The notes beneath the pieces are model-generated. The model was not told where the DNA came from, did not search any database, and saw only the letters and a program-made list of their open reading frames with translations. The position numbers and the translations under genes are program-made. Below, in pieces: positions 63,374 to 64,000 of a stretch of 64,000 nucleotides of DNA. Origin of the DNA: Bos javanicus. Its lineage: Eukaryota; Chordata; Mammalia; Artiodactyla; Bovidae. Numbering within the stretch: position 1 is the first letter of the stretch; each line of letters opens with the position of its first letter. The stretch covers positions 82,764 through 146,763 of the forward strand of contig NW_026894334.1 of assembly GCF_032452875.1 (NCBI RefSeq), read 5' to 3'.

Positions 63374-64000
63374 ATGATCAGTGTATGATAGCAAACATGA
63401 TCAGCGCATGATCAGTCACATGATCAGCGCCATTAAGTCACGTGATCACTACATGATAGTCATGTGATCAGTCCATGCTCAGTCACGGTATCAGTGCATG
63501 ATCAGCCACGTGATCAGTGCATGATCTGTCACAAGATTAGTGTATGATCATCCACGTGATCAGTGCATGGGCAGTCATGTGATCAGTGCATGATATAATG
63601 AACAGTGCATGATCAGTCCTGATCAGTGCATGATAGCCACGTGATCAGTGCATGATCAGTCACCTGATGGGTGTATGATCATTCACGTGACCTGTACATA
63701 GCTACATGATCATTGCATGATCACACGTGAGTAGTGCATGATAGCCACGTGATCACTGCATGATCAGTCACGTGAATTCAGTCCATGCTCAGTCACGGTG
63801 ATCAGTGCATGATCAGCCAGGTGATCAGTGCATGATAGCCATGATCAGTTCATGATTTGTCACGTGATCTGTGCATGACCAGTCAGGTGACTGCATGATC
63901 AGCCACGCTGACAGTGCATGATCAGCCACGCGATCAGTGCATGATCTACTACCTGATCAGTGTATGATCAGTCAACTGACCAGTACATGGTATTACATGA
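63374..64000. repeat. Spacer 38, T1 head, cut by a core-less junction
   Basis: GATCTGTCACAAGATTAG near 63524 and CACCTGATGGG near 63661 give a T1 head. At about 63775 it jumps into 3' transition sequence (ATTCAGTCCATGCTCAGTC) without a core. After that, T3-like units with GTTCATG and GATTTGTC run to the window end. No gene. Confidence 0.84.

Larger units (their letters stand above)
1..64000. repeat. 23-bp satellite array spanning the whole window
   Basis: The sequence is tandem repeats from end to end. The usual unit is CACGTGATCAG, then TGCATGATCAG, then T or C (23 bp); a 22-bp form has GATAGCC in place of GATCAGCC. Each unit carries one CACGTG palindrome and two TGATCA palindromes, so GATC recurs every 11-12 bp. 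Unit variants are not random: they recur in fixed order around 38 diverged cores, which makes this a higher-order repeat. No unique sequence longer than about 100 bp is visible. Eukaryotic satellite DNA is the inference; the species and satellite name are unknown to me. Confidence 0.97.

Noticed and set aside
1..64000. CRISPR array
   Set aside because: Repeats are directly adjacent at 22-23 bp with no unique spacers, no leader and no cas genes. The longer blocks are also tandem repeats.
1..64000. Bacterial iteron or Dam-methylated origin, suggested by GATC density
   Set aside because: Iteron clusters are short and sit beside rep or dnaA genes. Sixty-four kilobases of repeat with higher-order structure and no genes does not fit a bacterial replicon.
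1..64000. Functional centromere
   Set aside because: The period near 182 bp and CDEI-like sites are suggestive, but sequence alone cannot show kinetochore binding. I saw no match to the CENP-B box core pattern (TTCG with CGGG).
1..64000. Telomeric repeat or G-quadruplex array
   Set aside because: No TTAGGG-like tracts and almost no runs of three or more G apart from the GGG at core starts and the TGGGTG and TGGGC landmarks.
1..64000. Whole window as an assembly artefact or low-complexity filler
   Set aside because: Linked variants (leader, core type, spacer class), 24 cores of exactly 244 bp, and unit-precise deletions form a coherent biological pattern. Local patches may still be consensus errors.

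Overview
The window holds no recognisable gene. All 64 kb is satellite DNA built from one 23-bp repeat family, with roughly 2,700 to 2,800 units by simple length division. The usual unit is CACGTGATCAG followed by TGCATGATCAG and then one T or C. It is itself two related 11-bp halves plus one base. A common 22-bp variant reads GATAGCC where the standard unit reads GATCAGCC. Arrays of this length and order point to eukaryotic heterochromatin (centromeric, pericentromeric, subtelomeric or sex-chromosome). Nothing here identifies the species, and I do not recognise the satellite by name.

Layout: 38 copies of a GATC-free 'core' of about 244 bp lie in one orientation from 1497 to 63373. 35 are full length or nearly so, two have lost two units each (25923, 30345), and one is badly degraded (59098). 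Cores are separated by 0.7 to 2.6 kb of near-canonical 23-bp repeats ('spacers'). Each core is about ten diverged 23-bp units of the same family, so core and spacer share one origin. A 3' transition zone of about 120 bp follows nearly every core. About a third of the cores also have a long 5' leader (450-786 bp) of position-specific diverged units. Spacers fall into three classes by the landmarks after the core (called T1, T2, T3 here). Cores fall into types A (CACAGCTG) and B (CACACCTG).

Higher order: the recurring arrangement is long leader, core A, T3 spacer, then core B, repeated about every 3.0 to 3.3 kb at 1497/4832/8044, 20244/23297 and 52707/55907. Other stretches are mixtures of T1 and T2 spacers. 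Within spacers, GGTAGCTACG marker units recur at about 182, 318 and 159 bp (8, 14 and 7 units). The leaders of copies 1 and 31 are the same length (786 bp) and very similar although 51 kb apart, which implies long-range homogenisation. Units become more irregular from about 58 kb to the right end, where a degraded core and a core-less junction also occur, so an array boundary may lie to the right.

Coding potential: TGATCA is palindromic and supplies TGA on both strands. Because 23 is not a multiple of 3, it reaches every frame within three units, which closes all long frames. The only open frames (about 60-90 codons, minus strand) lie over the cores, where TGATCA has been lost, and are best read as non-coding. 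I see no RNA gene, transposon, CRISPR array, origin or terminator.
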